Notes: a model not told the origin generated them from the sequence alone. A DNA stretch of 64,000 nt from Salinisphaera aquimarina (GCF_042643355.1 NZ_JBHRSS010000008.1:1-64000), one strand, 5' to 3'; shown: positions 8,777-17,145, numbered from the stretch's first letter. Numbers and translations: made by a program.

Positions 8777-10162
8777 TCATTGGAAGAACATATCTAGATT
8801 CAAGCCGGTATCAGCAGGCGTTGAATCCAGCCCGGCCCCGGACCACCGCGCCAGCTGTGCACGCGCCGCAAAATAGTCGGCCCGTGCACGTTCGAGATTC
8901 AGATCGATATCCAGCTGCTTTTCTTCCGCGGTCATCACGTCGAGAAAAGAGCCGTCGCCGGCACCATAGGTCGCGCGCGCGGCACTAAGGTTGGCGCGTG
9001 CGAGCGGGGCCAGCTGTTTTTCGTAGAGCGCGATCGTGTGTTTCGCTTCCTCAGCCGCATCGTAGGCCTGCTCCAATTCGCTGAGCAGCTCGGCGCGTTG
9101 GTCTTGCAGCTCGAACTCGCTCTGCGTGATCTGAGCTTGGGCTTCATCGAGCCGGGCTCGGTATTTGCTTCGGTCCAGAGGCAAACTCACCCCTACGCCG
9201 ACCACCCAGCGTTTTTCCCTGGCATCCCACAGGCTGTTGTAACCGCCGAATACCTTGAAGTCGGGATAGAAGGCCTTGTGCGCGAGCGCTTCGCGATCCT
9301 TGCGGGCGGCAAGCTGTCGTTCAATCTTGGCAAGCTCGGGATGCGAGGCAATCGCCTGCTGGCGCAGCGCGTCGAAGTCCACAATTGGGCCCAGTACAGG
9401 CAGGGCAGAGGGCGGGGCGATCGCGTCGGTTGGGGCGCTCGTGAGCAGACGGTTGATCTTCGCCCCCACATCACGTCGCAGGCGTTGAAATTGTATCGCC
9501 TGATGTTTGAGGCGTTGGCGCTGTACGGCCGCTTGCAGAACGTCCTGTTGCTGGCCGAGCCCAGCCGCATATCGGCTTTCAGCGACGTTGTACAGATCTT
9601 CGACCAGCTGTTGATTGGCCTTGTTGATCTTCAGTGCACGATGTACATAACGCCAATCGGCATAAAGCACACGGGTAGCGGCCACCAGGCGCAGCCGCAA
9701 AGAAGCAACGCTCTGGCTAGCGGCTTGTGCGTTCTTGCGCGCCGCGTCGGCTCGTAAGCCCAGGGTTCCGGGCCAGGGTATTTCCTGAGAGATCTCGAAT
9801 CGTGCATTCGGTCCGCGCGTGCGACCCGCTGGCGTGTCGAGACCGTCGAGGGTTTCCGGCGCGACGGCCACTGACAGCTGTGGGTCTGGTAACGATCCGG
9901 CCGGTGTTACCCGCGCCTCGGCGGCACCGACTGTTGCGCGAAGGGCTTGTATTCCTGCGTTCTGTTGCAATACCGATGCCACAAGCGAATCGACATCGAG
10001 GCGCGAGCTCTTCGGTAGGGCATCCTCGGCCAAAGCTGTGTTGGAACCGACAACCAGCAGGGTTGCCAGTAGCAGAAACGAGTGTATGAAGAGTACTCGC
10101 CGAGACTGCGCGCGCATGCTTAGTGACACAGACAAAGCCTGTGCCAAGGGGCCAATGGTCAT
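8777..10162 (-). CDS. cusC: TolC/CusC-family outer-membrane efflux protein
   Basis: Outer-membrane channel of the CusCBA-type pump (461 residues). The ATG at 10162 has GGAG seven bases upstream; a second in-frame Met 15 codons later begins a more typical signal peptide (MRAQSRRVLFIHSFLLLATL). Two repeated coiled-coil/beta units of the outer-membrane efflux family are visible, with features such as LLVATRVLYADWRYVHRAL-like helices in the first half and LSAARATYGAGDGSFLDVMT in the second. There is no Cys lipobox, unlike E. coli CusC. It is the first pump gene in the order C-B-A. Confidence 0.9.
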   Translation of the reverse strand: MTIGPLAQALSVSLSMRAQSRRVLFIHSFLLLATLLVVGSNTALAEDALPKSSRLDVDSLVASVLQQNAGIQALRATVGAAEARVTPAGSLPDPQLSVAVAPETLDGLDTPAGRTRGPNARFEISQEIPWPGTLGLRADAARKNAQAASQSVASLRLRLVAATRVLYADWRYVHRALKINKANQQLVEDLYNVAESRYAAGLGQQQDVLQAAVQRQRLKHQAIQFQRLRRDVGAKINRLLTSAPTDAIAPPSALPVLGPIVDFDALRQQAIASHPELAKIERQLAARKDREALAHKAFYPDFKVFGGYNSLWDAREKRWVVGVGVSLPLDRSKYRARLDEAQAQITQSEFELQDQRAELLSELEQAYDAAEEAKHTIALYEKQLAPLARANLSAARATYGAGDGSFLDVMTAEEKQLDIDLNLERARADYFAARAQLARWSGAGLDSTPADTGLNLDMFFQ

Positions 10163-10225
10163 GATTGATCTCCAAAGCTAGAGGGGGCAGCGCGCAATCG
10201 AGCGCGCACCCTGACGTCATGCGAT

Positions 10226-10606
10226 TTAGCTTTGGAACAGCCTCGGCGGTCGGAGCAAGCCCACTCCATGGGCGGGACGGGGCGAGGGCGGACGTGGGGC
10301 AAAACGGGAACGATTACACGGCCGCGCCGGAATTAGCGCGCCCGTGCGGGTTGCCAAGGTTACACATCCCAAAGTGCACGGCGCTTGGTAGACCGGATCA
10401 TCTGCGCAATCCGATGCGGTATTTCCGGCCACGGTGTTTTGCTGGGCCATAGGGGCGGACCAAAACATCAGACTTGCCCGAACTTTAGAATCGGTGGCGT
10501 CCACGCTGCTCACTGCCAGCGGCGCATAGGCAGCGAGCAGTAGTGGGAGCAGCAAATAGACAAGGAACGATTTCAAAGTGGGCTTTAGCAGTTGGTCAGT
10601 ATGCAA
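10226..10606 (-). CDS. small exported protein preceding cusCBA, unknown
   Basis: Up to 126 residues. No ATG is available: the longest reading starts at TTG 10606, and another TTG at 10576 would give a cleaner signal peptide (KSFLVYLLLPLLLAAYAPLAV). The second choice also fits the putative promoter at 10610-10640 better, since transcription would begin near 10603. The mature part carries several Cys (CADD, CTLGC) and ends in a Pro/Arg-rich tail (GLLRPPRLFQS). It is like the exported proteins found upstream of other metal RND operons (CzcI-like or DUF2946-like), but I cannot assign a family with certainty. Confidence 0.5.
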   Translation of the reverse strand: MHTDQLLKPTLKSFLVYLLLPLLLAAYAPLAVSSVDATDSKVRASLMFWSAPMAQQNTVAGNTASDCADDPVYQAPCTLGCVTLATRTGALIPARPCNRSRFAPRPPSPRPAHGVGLLRPPRLFQS

Positions 10607-10609
10607 AAA

Positions 10610-10640
10610 ATTGTAAGTCTGGAGAGCGGTACGGGGTCAA
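10610..10640 (-). promoter_or_regulatory. putative MerR-type promoter for the cusCBA region
   Basis: On the minus strand TTGACC (10640-10635) and TACAAT (10615-10610) are separated by exactly 19 bp, the over-long spacer typical of promoters activated by MerR-family regulators such as CueR. No clear dyad is visible in the spacer, unlike the site at 14132-14162, so regulator binding is uncertain. It lies in the only sizeable gap between the P-type ATPase gene and the pump genes. Confidence 0.4.
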
Positions 10641-10727
10641 CTGTTTCATAGCGGTATTCACTTGAAATCAACATTCTGGCCTGTTGGCCTCATGGCAGCG
10701 GCTAGATAAATCTCTCAGGCCTTATTC

Positions 10728-13160
10728 TTACTCAGACACACTTGCCACTGCATCAAAAAACATCGATGGCCGCTGCCAAAGCGAGTTGACGAAGATCGCG
10801 GTCACACTCGCGGCCATGGCCACCATTGCCCAGACCGGGTAGATGAGTCCGGTGGCGGCGAGCGGGATGCCGATGCCGTTGAATAAGAAGGCGAGGCTTA
10901 CATTCTGCAGCATCTTGCGATAGCCCCAGCGGCTGATCTCCCAGGCAGTAATCACGGCGCCGACCTGGCCGTTGAGGATAATGATATCCGCTGCGTCGAT
11001 GGCTATATCGGTACCGCTGCCCATGGCAATGCCAACATTGGCCTGCATCAGGGCAGGGGCATCATTGATGCCATCTCCGACCATCGCGATACGCCAATCA
11101 CGCTGCAAAGAGCGTAGCCGCTCCGCCTTCTGAGCCGGCAGTACACCAGCATGAACGTCATCGATGCCGGCGCGCTCAGCGAAATGGCGCGCCGTGCGTT
11201 CGTTGTCGCCGGTGAGCATCGCCGTACGGATGCCCAGCGCATGCAGCCGTGCCACCGTTTCGACGGTATCGGCGCGCAGCGCATCGCCGAGCGCGATCGC
11301 ACCGAGCAACTGGCCGCTGCGGGCGACCCCGATCACGGTATGGCCAGCATGTTCCGATGCTTCAATGCTTTGCATCAAGGGGGCGAGTTCCACCCCGGTC
11401 GAGTTCAGAAATGCCGGGCTGCCCACGAGAGTATCGGCGCCGTCCACGCGCGCGGTCACCCCACGCCCCGACTCGGCCTGAAAATCATCGACTTCGGGGA
11501 AGTCGAGGCCGCGAGCCAGGGCCGCTTCGACCACAGCCCGGCCCAGCGGATGCTCGGATGCCGCTTCGACGGCCGCGGCGAGCGCGAGTAGGCTGTCTCT
11601 GCTGTTGTCGTCGACGTCGATGGTCTGGATATCGCGCACCGCCGGTCGGCCCTCGGTGAGAGTACCGGTCTTGTCGAATACCACGGTCGTGATCTTGCGC
11701 AGTGCTTGGAAGGCTTCACCGGTACGCATCAATACGCCCTTATCCGCGGCCTCGCCGGCGCCGCGAACAATTGATAGCGGTGCGGATATGCCGACCGCGC
11801 ACGGGTAGCCCATCACCAGTACGGTGAGTGCTGCGAATATCGCGCGTTGGAAATCGGGATCACTGCCGAATAACAGCGGTCCGAGGATCCACGCCAAGAA
11901 CGCCAGTACCGAAATCGTGAGCACCGTAGGCGTATAGACCTGCAGAACACGGTCGACGATATGCAGCAAGCCGGGCTTGAGCGCCCGCGCGTCTTCGACA
12001 CTGCTGATCACCTGGTGCAGAAAGCTTTCGTCGCCGACAGCGGTGACCCGGACAAGTAGCGTGCCGCTGCCGTTGATGGCGCCGCCGACGACTTCTCCGC
12101 CCACGGACTTTTCCACCGGCAGCGACTCGCCGGTAATCAGCGATTCGTCCACATCTGAAGCGCCGCCGACGATCTCGCCGTCGACAGGAATACGCTCGCC
12201 CGGGCGCACGCGCACCTCCATACCGGCGCTCACCTGTTCGACCGGCATATCGCGTTCGTTGCCATCAGTGACGACATGCGCCGTTTCCGGCTGCAGGTCC
12301 AACAATCGTTTGACCGACTGAGAACTGCGGGTTTTGACAATCAGCGACAGCCATTCGGAGAACATGTGATAGGTGAGCACCATCACCGAGACGGCAAAAA
12401 ACGCGGCCGTCGGGTAGCCCGTGGGGTTCAGAACCACGCCGATCGCACCGCCGATCAGGCCGGCAAAGGCACCGATCTCCACCAGCACGTGTTGATTGAG
12501 GATGCCGCGGCGCAGCGCTTGAAAGGCCATAACCAACATGTGCCGCGCGACGCCGAACATGATGACGAGGGCAAGTGTGGCCCCCAGCAGCGGCTCAAAG
12601 CCGCTGAGCATGCCTGCCGCACGCAGGGCGAACAGCGCGAGCCCGCCCGCAGCCAGTCCGCCGGCGACGGTCAGTGCTGCGGCTTGACCGGCGCCACGCA
12701 GTACCGCATAGCCGAACCCGACCAAGCTGATATAGACCAACGCCGACAGGCCCACGGTCCAGACCGTCGTGGTATCAACGATGAGCCCGACAGCAGCCAG
12801 ACTCATCGCCAGCGCCACCACGAATCGATTGCGCTCGCTGGCCAGCGCTCGTTCTTGGCGTTCGAAGGGTTCAACCTTGCGCGGGTCGCTCAGGGTATAG
12901 CCTATCTGCTGGAGCGCACCCATCAACGAGGCCGCGTCGGTCTGGGCGTGGTCATATTCCACCAGCGCCTGCTCGTGGGTCAGGCTGACGGCCACGCGCT
13001 TCACCCCGGGCTTGGCGCCCAACGCCCGCTCGATCGTACCGGTACACAGCGAGCAGTGCAGGCCACCTATGTGGGCTCGCACGCGGCGAACGCCTTGTCG
13101 TTCTGTGGGTTTATCACTCCAGGGCGTGAAATCGCCGGGGATGACCGTTGCGTCGTTCAT
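10728..13160 (-). CDS. P1B-type heavy-metal ATPase (CopA-like) with atypical YPC motif
   Basis: An 810-residue metal-exporting P-type ATPase. Features in order: N-terminal HMA domain (GLHCSLCTGTIERAL, Cys36 and Cys39), transmembrane helices, actuator motif TGES (about 343), the metal-site motif in helix 6, DKTGT (about 496), SEHPLGRA, and GDGINDAPAL. The helix-6 motif reads GYPCAVGIS (Tyr452-Pro-Cys454) where copper ATPases have CPC. Helices 7-8 read NVSLAFLFNGIGIPLAATG and MAASVTAIFVNSLW, near but not identical to the Cu(I) signatures (YN and MSS). The start at 13160 has GGAG. It is downstream of copZ and ccdA under a MerR-type promoter. Cu(I)/Ag(I) is likely but not certain. Confidence 0.9.
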   Translation of the reverse strand: MNDATVIPGDFTPWSDKPTERQGVRRVRAHIGGLHCSLCTGTIERALGAKPGVKRVAVSLTHEQALVEYDHAQTDAASLMGALQQIGYTLSDPRKVEPFERQERALASERNRFVVALAMSLAAVGLIVDTTTVWTVGLSALVYISLVGFGYAVLRGAGQAAALTVAGGLAAGGLALFALRAAGMLSGFEPLLGATLALVIMFGVARHMLVMAFQALRRGILNQHVLVEIGAFAGLIGGAIGVVLNPTGYPTAAFFAVSVMVLTYHMFSEWLSLIVKTRSSQSVKRLLDLQPETAHVVTDGNERDMPVEQVSAGMEVRVRPGERIPVDGEIVGGASDVDESLITGESLPVEKSVGGEVVGGAINGSGTLLVRVTAVGDESFLHQVISSVEDARALKPGLLHIVDRVLQVYTPTVLTISVLAFLAWILGPLLFGSDPDFQRAIFAALTVLVMGYPCAVGISAPLSIVRGAGEAADKGVLMRTGEAFQALRKITTVVFDKTGTLTEGRPAVRDIQTIDVDDNSRDSLLALAAAVEAASEHPLGRAVVEAALARGLDFPEVDDFQAESGRGVTARVDGADTLVGSPAFLNSTGVELAPLMQSIEASEHAGHTVIGVARSGQLLGAIALGDALRADTVETVARLHALGIRTAMLTGDNERTARHFAERAGIDDVHAGVLPAQKAERLRSLQRDWRIAMVGDGINDAPALMQANVGIAMGSGTDIAIDAADIIILNGQVGAVITAWEISRWGYRKMLQNVSLAFLFNGIGIPLAATGLIYPVWAMVAMAASVTAIFVNSLWQRPSMFFDAVASVSE

Positions 13161-13199
13161 GGTGATGCTCCAGTGACTGGCTGCCTGCTGATTAGCGGG

Positions 13200-13847
13200 C
13201 TAAAACACGAGAGAAATAGACCACAAACCCAGTAGCACCAGCACTGCGCCGGTGACACGCGGCATGCGCGAAGCCAGTCGGGCGATAGCGTTCAGCATCC
13301 GACGCCCGCGCTGAGTGAAAACGGCGAGCACGAGCGGACTGGATAGTGCCAGGCCGAAAACGAGAAGGGTCGAGGCGCCGTACATCATGCCGCCGCTGGC
13401 CTCCGCCTGGGCGGCCGCGCCGCCCAGTAGTACGGCGAGCAGAGGTGCCGCGCAGGCCGGGATGTTCAAACCAAATACGGCGCCGAGTGTCACGCCACCG
13501 GAGATCGCCGATACACGGGGCAGCAACCGATGGGTCTGACGAATCATCCACGCCGCGCCGCCGCACAGATATATCAGCCCCAACGTTATATAGAAGCTGC
13601 CCAGCACCACCCACAAGCCGTGCTGAATACCCAGGAAACGGGTACCGATGAGTGCGGCGAGCATCCCGAGCGCCGCCATGAGCGCAGCACGAACTGCGGT
13701 GAAGATCAGGGTCTGCAACACTCGCTGTCGTTCCGGCAGCCGGTCCAGAAATCTCAGAAAGATGAGATGACTGCCGACGGAGCATGGCTCTGCGAAACCG
13801 AGCAGACCGAGGCCCGTGGCCAGGACTAGCGTTTGCGCTATGTCCAC
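13200..13847 (-). CDS. CcdA/DsbD-like transmembrane thiol-redox protein
   Basis: A 215-residue polytopic membrane protein with about six helices. It has the two redox cysteine motifs of the CcdA family: GFAEPCSVG (Cys22) in helix 1 and NIPACAAPL (Cys132) in helix 4. CcdA proteins carry electrons from cytoplasmic thioredoxin across the membrane. Placed between a CopZ-type chaperone and a P1B-ATPase with 2-bp and about 40-bp gaps, it probably keeps cysteine metal sites or a periplasmic partner reduced; that role is inferred from context. It is shorter than cytochrome-c-biogenesis CcdA and no ccm/res genes are nearby. Confidence 0.85.
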   Translation of the reverse strand: MDIAQTLVLATGLGLLGFAEPCSVGSHLIFLRFLDRLPERQRVLQTLIFTAVRAALMAALGMLAALIGTRFLGIQHGLWVVLGSFYITLGLIYLCGGAAWMIRQTHRLLPRVSAISGGVTLGAVFGLNIPACAAPLLAVLLGGAAAQAEASGGMMYGASTLLVFGLALSSPLVLAVFTQRGRRMLNAIARLASRMPRVTGAVLVLLGLWSISLVF

Positions 13848-13849
13848 GT

Positions 13850-14068
13850 TTAGCGGGATCCGATCGTCGCAGCATAGCCGGCATCCTGAACGGCCTTGGC
13901 CAGTGTCTGGGCCGACACCTGATCGGCGTCGTGGGCGACACGCGCCTGCTGCGGGTCCAGCGATACCGAACAGCCTTTCACGCCGGCTTGCTGCTCGAGC
14001 AAGTGCTGCACGATCTGTACGCAGCCCTGGCAGTGCATGCCGTCGATTTCCAGTGTCGTGGTCTGCAT
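13850..14068 (-). CDS. copZ: CopZ-like HMA-domain metallochaperone
   Basis: A single heavy-metal-associated domain of 72 residues with the metal site GMHCQGC (Cys13 and Cys16) in the first loop and a typical beta-alpha-beta-beta-alpha-beta pattern ending in AGYAAT. It probably carries Cu(I) to the HMA domain of the neighbouring ATPase. It is the first gene behind the MerR-type promoter at 14132-14162, and its stop is 2 bp from the ccdA-like start, so copZ, ccdA and the ATPase form one operon. Confidence 0.9.
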   Translation of the reverse strand: MQTTTLEIDGMHCQGCVQIVQHLLEQQAGVKGCSVSLDPQQARVAHDADQVSAQTLAKAVQDAGYAATIGSR

Positions 14069-14131
14069 GATTTGCTCCTGATCATCCGGGGTTCGGGCGA
14101 TGCCGCATACCGGCTCGTGAGTGACCGGACA

Positions 14132-14162
14132 AGCCTACGACCTAGAGTCGACTCCAGGTCAA
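14132..14162 (-). promoter_or_regulatory. MerR-family promoter/operator for copZ-ccdA-ATPase
   Basis: On the minus strand TTGACC (14162-14157) and TAGGCT (14137-14132) are separated by 19 bp. Between and partly over them lies the near-perfect dyad ACCTAGAGTCGACTCCAGGT (14140-14159; 18 of 20 positions symmetric). A 19-bp spacer with a central dyad is the signature of MerR/CueR/ZntR-activated promoters. The merR-type gene is immediately upstream in the same orientation. Confidence 0.85.
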
Positions 14163-14203
14163 GTATTCATTTCAGAAGATTTGCCCGGACCGCGAAGCGG
14201 GGA

Positions 14204-14602
14204 TCAATCCGGGGTATCGAGGCCGTCGATGATCGGGCAGCCCTGACCACTGCCGCGGCATAATTTTAGGAGTCGTTCGAGTTCCTGCTGAAGCTGATCG
14301 AGATCTGCCATGCGGTGTCGTATCTCTTGCAGCTTTTGTTCGGTCAGCTGTGCCACTTCCGGCCTGGCGATATCCCGGCAGCCCTTGAATTCGAACAGCT
14401 GCCGGATTTCGTCGAGCGAGAAGTTGCAGCGCTGCGCCCGTTGAATAAAACGCAGTCTCGAAACGTCTCCGCGCTCGTAGCGCCGGCGTCCGCCAGAATC
14501 ACGTCGAATCAGTGGTAGCAGGCCGATTTTTTCGTAATAGCGCAGGGTATCGACGGACATGCCGGTTTGCTGTGCTGTTTCGCCGATACTCAGTCCGGAC
14601 AT
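14204..14602 (-). CDS. MerR-family metal-responsive regulator
   Basis: A 132-residue activator with the MerR winged helix at residues 4-75 (SIGETAQQTGMSVDTLRYYE, then RRYERGDVSRLRFI), a long dimerisation helix, and a C-terminal metal loop CRGSGQGC (Cys115 and Cys122, a C-x6-C spacing; CueR has C-x7-C). A further Cys75 (FKGC) lies near the start of the dimerisation helix. By alignment in my head it lacks Cys at the position that is Cys79 in ZntR or Cys82 in MerR, which argues for a monovalent or unusual metal. It probably controls the promoter at 14132-14162. Confidence 0.9.
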   Translation of the reverse strand: MSGLSIGETAQQTGMSVDTLRYYEKIGLLPLIRRDSGGRRRYERGDVSRLRFIQRAQRCNFSLDEIRQLFEFKGCRDIARPEVAQLTEQKLQEIRHRMADLDQLQQELERLLKLCRGSGQGCPIIDGLDTPD

Positions 14603-15093
14603 GGTCGATCAACATTCTTTGCGGGGCTGTTTTAGGGCAATTTTAGACCACATCGATCGCATCTCAATCCATGATGCCCTTGGGGACGACCAAACTTTCG
14701 CCCCAAAATCCATCCTCAAAGATTGAGTCCGCCCTTCGGGCCGAGTGTTCACCAGACGTCCTTAACCGCGATTGACAAGCTGCTTACGACGCCGCGTTCG
14801 AACTCCGCGTGATGCGTGCGTACGACCAAGAGCTCGAGTACTTCAAAAACTAGCACATGCGCAATTTGATGCTGGCTTTGATCTCTCGAAACGCGGCAGC
14901 TGATTCCGGTTCGAGTCAAAGGGCCGTTGGGGCCGGGGTGGCAATTATTGCCATGTTGTAAATGAACCACTGAGAAGCTGATGAATACTTCGACGAAATC
15001 GAGCAAAGCACGTCATTGCCCAAGACTCTGGCCTCAGGAATCAGCTGCAAAATGCACAAGCGGAACATGTAGGATCTCGCGGTTAACTTCCAT
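14603..15093. other. gene-poor interval upstream of merR
   Basis: About 490 bp with no gene I can support. A minus-strand frame at 14749-15006 encodes 85 residues without recognisable features, and a short plus-strand stretch near 14780-14850 reads like the tail of a lost gene but has a stop just before it. Codon use and base composition are lower in GC than the block to the left. This looks like the decayed left edge of the island. Confidence 0.5.
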
Positions 15094-15360
15094 TTAATTA
15101 GTTTCGTGAGAAGTCTGATATTGCGATATATCAGGATTGCTTACCAACTCAACGGGGTCAATCTGCATAGCAGCTGCTATAGCGGCGAGAGTGTCGACGG
15201 TACAGGCCACTCGAGCGTTTTCGATCCTACTCAAATAAACTTGCGATAAGCTTGCGTGCTCGCCAAGTTTTTCCTGTGGCCAATTCCTTGAAGTACGTAA
15301 ACGCTTGATGTTAGTGGCCACACGTTTTCGGAGAGCTGTAATTTCGGTTTGATTTCGCAT
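15094..15360 (-). CDS. XRE-family helix-turn-helix regulator
   Basis: An 88-residue DNA-binding protein made up almost entirely of an HTH_3/XRE domain: RVATNIKRLRTSRNWPQEKL, ASLSQVYLSRIENARV and a third helix ending DPVELVSN. It is diverged from a WYL-type regulator about 210 bp away. Small XRE and WYL regulators often sit at the edges of mobile and defence islands, which fits the recombinase 2 kb to the right. Its target is unknown. Confidence 0.82.
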   Translation of the reverse strand: MRNQTEITALRKRVATNIKRLRTSRNWPQEKLGEHASLSQVYLSRIENARVACTVDTLAAIAAAMQIDPVELVSNPDISQYQTSHETN

Positions 15361-15572
15361 GCGCGAAGGATTTCCCTTCGCGGCCCAAACAGCTATAAAC
15401 CATAGTTTATAATTGTTGTATGTCTTTAAAGATTCTGATTTTATTAGTCGGCGAGTAGCTCGAGAACCTTGCTAATGTAGCCACTGAGGCCCCAGAGGAT
15501 AGCGCGCTAACAATTTAGGCGTCAGCTAGACCACTTACATACTGGGAAGTACGTCATCGCTTCAAAGAAGCG

Positions 15573-16163
15573 TTGCTCTGCCAATTGCTGCGAGTTATGT
15601 CAGATGTCTCCGACCCGGACCTCCGCCCACAGCAGGAAAGACAAGTTCAGTTTGCTTTTTCGCTTGTCAGATACCACTCCTTTAGCAGCGGTTCCGTAGA
15701 GCGCGAGATCGTGCCTTTTGCTCTGGCTTTTAACGGCCTCAGATGGCATGTCCGAGCATTTGACCGTCGACGAGAAAAGTTCAGCGACTTCGTTTTGACT
15801 CGTATCGATTCAGCCGATGCGGGTACTGGAAAAAGCATCGAGGATTTCGAAAGATCCGAACATGACTTGGAGTGGAATAGGGTGATTGAGCTCGAACTAG
15901 CTCCCCATCCAAAGGAAGAATATCCATATATCGTCGAGATGGATTACGGAATTTGTGCCCGAAAGCTGAAGGTGCGCGTGCGTGCCGCGCTGGCACCATA
16001 TTTTTTACGCCAGTGGATAGTAGACTGTAGCGAGGGTCATCATTTGAGCGGCGCCGAGTATCGCCTCTGGCTCAAGAACTCTCCAATTTTATATGGGATT
16101 TCCGGTGCGCATTTAGCTCCGGGCTATAACTCTGCGGACAATCAAAGTTCGTTTAGTTTTTAA
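15573..16163 (+). CDS. WYL-domain regulator (BrxR-like), N-terminus missing
   Basis: A 196-residue reading from TTG 15573 (first ATG at 15597). It contains a recognisable WYL ligand-sensing domain with the family's characteristic block PFALAFNGLRWHVRAFDRR followed by FSDFVLTRI, and a C-terminal WCX-like extension (RVRAALAPYFLRQWIVDC). Full-length members are around 290-300 residues with a winged helix in front; here the frame opens only at 15519 after a TAG, so the DNA-binding domain is absent. It is therefore probably a decayed copy of a defence-island regulator. The interval 15361-15572 shows no intact N-terminal domain in any plus-strand frame. Confidence 0.65.
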   Translation: MLCQLLRVMSDVSDPDLRPQQERQVQFAFSLVRYHSFSSGSVEREIVPFALAFNGLRWHVRAFDRRREKFSDFVLTRIDSADAGTGKSIEDFERSEHDLEWNRVIELELAPHPKEEYPYIVEMDYGICARKLKVRVRAALAPYFLRQWIVDCSEGHHLSGAEYRLWLKNSPILYGISGAHLAPGYNSADNQSSFSF

Positions 16164-16269
16164 TGCCGACTTTTTCAATCTTTGTTATGACTATTTGCCA
16201 CATCAAATTGTTCAAGTATCACATCACAATTGACGCGATAACTTTATCTGCTTTCGAGAGGAGGACAGC

Positions 16270-16386
16270 ATGGCCACCAATACATGCACGGGCCCATGCA
16301 GCAGCCTGGCTGGTACATGTCAGGTCACGAATGCTGATGTGATTGATTGTCGCCGAAAGCTGCAGTCGATCGCGTTGAGCCTTTGA
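16270..16386 (+). CDS. 38-codon Cys-containing small ORF with strong RBS
   Basis: ATG at 16270 preceded by a very strong GAGGAGG site with good spacing; stop TGA at 16384-16386. The peptide has four Cys (ATNTCTGPC, GTCQVTN, IDCRRK) and no membrane segment or signal. I do not recognise it. The ribosome site is the main reason to believe it; codon evidence in 38 codons is weak. It stands alone, about 100 bp after the truncated WYL gene. Confidence 0.4.
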   Translation: MATNTCTGPCSSLAGTCQVTNADVIDCRRKLQSIALSL

Positions 16387-16804
16387 CGCTTTTCATCGAA
16401 GACTCAATCGTATCCGGTTTCACGCAGGGTATTTAATTTGAGATCAGGATTGTGATTTTTCGTTCTGAAAGTCGCTACTACCGTAAGGGAGAGGTTGTTG
16501 CGGTTTTGGTCGAAGCAGGGCGGTCAACTGTTCACAACCTTCTATCATGACCCCTCCGCAGGGCATTTATCGTCACCGCGTGGCGACCTCATGCATTTGG
16601 GCGCTCGAAACGAACCAATCAGGAGCTAGATTAATTTCGCCATCTCCTTCGCGCGATCAGGCACAGCAAACTTGCAGTCATCAGGTCTCGCCATACCGTA
16701 GTACCTTTATCATAGTCCACGATTGATAAAAAATTGCCGGTATGATAAAGGATCAGCCAGAGTGATACCGTAGTTACGGCAGTAGATTCCGAGGAAATAT
16801 AAGT
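16387..16804. other. interval without supported genes
   Basis: About 420 bp. Several short frames are open on the plus strand around 16450-16630, one with a coding-like sequence ending at a TAG near 16630, but none has a credible start or ribosome site. The stretch just before 16805 is AT-rich and could hold the promoter of the DUF2188 gene. Confidence 0.5.
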
Positions 16805-17029
16805 ATGGATAATTACCACATAACCAAAAATGGCGACCAATGGCAGTTTTCGAAAGAGGGCGGAAAAAAAGCAATTAAGAATTCTGGGACGAAGGCGGAA
16901 GCGATCTCACATATGCGGGGTCACATGGCGGACAAGAAGGGGTCAGTAAAAATCCACAAGGAAGACGGCCGATTTCAAGAAGAGCGAACGTATCAACGCA
17001 AAGACGATCCATCGGCATCTAAGGGATAG
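16805..17029 (+). CDS. DUF2188 family small protein
   Basis: A 74-residue soluble, basic protein matching the DUF2188 pattern: an N-terminal strand pair (YHITKNGDQWQFSKEGGKKA), a middle helix (TKAEAISHMRGHM) and a final strand pair (GSVKIHKEDGRFQEERTY). Members are short, often on plasmids or islands, and have no established function. No clear ribosome site precedes the ATG. The next gene is the recombinase, with a 16-bp inverted repeat between them. Confidence 0.8.
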   Translation: MDNYHITKNGDQWQFSKEGGKKAIKNSGTKAEAISHMRGHMADKKGSVKIHKEDGRFQEERTYQRKDDPSASKG

Positions 17030-17080
17030 ATCGGCGGGCGGCAAACGGTAGCGCACTAGCGAATTCGCTTGTCCTACTCA

Positions 17081-17118
17081 CAACCATTCGTGATTACGCC
17101 TATAATCACGAATGGTTG
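17081..17118. repeat. perfect 16-bp inverted repeat upstream of the recombinase
   Basis: CAACCATTCGTGATTA at 17081-17096 is repeated in perfect inverse complement at 17103-17118, with a 6-bp spacer. It ends 27 bp before the recombinase start. It has no T-run, so it is not a normal terminator. It could be a recombinase core/arm site or an operator controlling the recombinase. Confidence 0.75.
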
Positions 17119-17145
17119 AAAGCGTGAAATAGGGCGGTTGGCACG

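Noticed and set aside
14749..15006. 85-codon minus-strand open frame upstream of merR
   Set aside because: No ribosome site, no domain, and composition unlike neighbouring genes.
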